From Blastococcus capsensis (GTDB lineage: Bacteria > Actinomycetota > Actinomycetes > Mycobacteriales > Geodermatophilaceae): DNA of 64,000 nucleotides. The stretch covers positions 372,001 to 436,000 of the forward strand of contig NZ_JASNNW010000001.1 of assembly GCF_030165005.1 (NCBI RefSeq). The letters are read 5' to 3'. Of the stretch, positions 63,345 to 64,000 are shown piece after piece. The notes beneath the pieces were generated by a model. It was given only the letters and a program-made list of their open reading frames with translations, was not told the DNA's origin and made no database searches. Every line of letters starts with the position of its first letter. The stretch's first letter is position 1. A program made the position numbers and the translations under genes.

Positions 63345-64000
63345 GCGACTTTCCGCTGCGGGCGGCCCTGGACGCTGCCGAGCCCAAGCCTTCCCCCACT
63401 GGTGCTCAGGGCGAGAAAAAGAACTACGCCCAGCGGTTGTCCAACGCCCTTGCCCAGACGGTCGCCGACGCATTGCGCCCGGAGTTCCCGGCGGTGACGC
63501 CGGCCGCCGATGGCACCGGCCAGGAGTCTGCGGTGGGCGTGGCCCGGGGCACCAAGCGGCTGGACGTAAAGGTCACCGACCAGACCCTGGGTCTTTTGTT
63601 GTCAGTGTCTATCAAGACCTACAGCTTCCAGGACTACAGCCCTTCTAAGAACAGGCTGGGGCGCTGGACGAAGAACATCGTCCGCAACGACCACGAGCTG
63701 CGCGGTGAGGCCATGGTCCTGCACCAGCGCCAGCCCTACAGCGTGCTAATCGCGGTGATGTTCGAGCCCTCAGCCATCGCCGACGACGGCGATCCCGCCA
63801 ACCGTTCGGACAAGGGCAAATCCTCCTTCGCCCATCACGTCACCACTCTCGCCAAGCGGGTTGGACGCGGCAAACGCCCCGTTCTAGGCGGCGCGCCGGG
63901 CGCCTGGGTCGACCTGGGCGCCGAGGATTCGCGGTACGACCTGTTCGAGCGGGTGTTCATCGGTCTCTACGAACCCGATGGGGAGCAGCGGGGCGCGGTG
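63341..64000 (+). CDS. Second restriction-type protein, cut by window end
   Basis: The frame is open from ATG 63341 to base 64000 (220 residues, no stop). RGTKRLDVKVTDQTLGLLLS and VSIKTYSFQDYSPSKN look like a nuclease core with Asp then x-I-K, and LGRWTKNIVRNDHELRGEAM follows. It is translationally coupled to the methyltransferase, so a restriction role or accessory subunit is likely. The remaining part is outside the window, so family assignment is open. Confidence 0.6.
   Translation, partial: MSDFPLRAALDAAEPKPSPTGAQGEKKNYAQRLSNALAQTVADALRPEFPAVTPAADGTGQESAVGVARGTKRLDVKVTDQTLGLLLSVSIKTYSFQDYSPSKNRLGRWTKNIVRNDHELRGEAMVLHQRQPYSVLIAVMFEPSAIADDGDPANRSDKGKSSFAHHVTTLAKRVGRGKRPVLGGAPGAWVDLGAEDSRYDLFERVFIGLYEPDGEQRGAV

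Overview
The window is high-GC actinobacterial DNA. Gene content (diguanylate cyclases, tandem chemoreceptors, NAGGN and trehalose osmolyte genes, a very large NAD-glutamate dehydrogenase) and one apparent UAG-encoded selenoprotein point to Geodermatophilaceae (Blastococcus, Geodermatophilus or Modestobacter type). That placement is inference from protein character, not from a marker gene. No rRNA, tRNA or CRISPR array was recognised.

Layout. 0-6.7 kb: end of a glycosidase, a PYGQ-repeat membrane protein, glycerol kinase, a PAS-GGDEF protein, HMG-CoA lyase plus flavin reductase, small membrane proteins. 6.9-8.5 kb: a subtilisin-like protease broken by several indels. 8.6-12.2 kb: two genes for the osmolyte N-acetylglutaminylglutamine amide. 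12.3-12.9 kb: a VapBC-type toxin-antitoxin pair with a palindromic operator. 13-17.2 kb: CoA-transferase, two fluoride channels, otsA/otsB. 17.4-33.6 kb: chemotaxis region with three chemoreceptors, a GGDEF-EAL protein, cheA-cheW, an unknown gene, then cheB-cheR-response regulator-CheX-like-cheY-CheX-like with overlapping or abutting ends. 33.6-36.9 kb: an anti-sigma-type ATPase, an AAA ATPase, membrane proteins. 37-41.7 kb: two beta-propeller proteins, a DedA-type membrane protein and a deiodinase-like redoxin. 42-57.8 kb: phage-holin-family protein, NAD-GDH, GH15 hydrolase, a G6PD-like enzyme, amidase, DEAD helicase, SpoIIE phosphatase, YaaA. From about 57.97 kb to the end: an accessory island that interrupts an exonuclease III gene and carries a cytosine-5 methyltransferase, two candidate nucleases, a DndB/DGQHR-like protein and an unknown protein.

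Main discovery. The deiodinase-like gene (40751-41653, minus) has an in-frame TAG exactly at the selenocysteine position of the iodothyronine deiodinase motif (FGS-x-T-U-P). A hairpin starts about 10 bases after it, with a GU-containing apical loop at almost the same distance as in the E. coli fdhF SECIS. UAG-decoding tRNA-Sec has been reported in Geodermatophilus and Blastococcus (Mukai and colleagues, 2016), so this is best read as a UAG-encoded selenoprotein. TAG still ends ordinary genes in the same window. The gene heads a probable three-gene operon with a DedA-type protein and a beta-propeller protein.

Other structure: a family of exactly 60-base intergenic palindromes with conserved ends and co-varying interiors (three copies), a second hairpin repeat family (two copies), a CTAG-containing dyad (three copies), strong hairpin terminators, and several genes with single-base frameshifts that may be sequencing errors or real decay.
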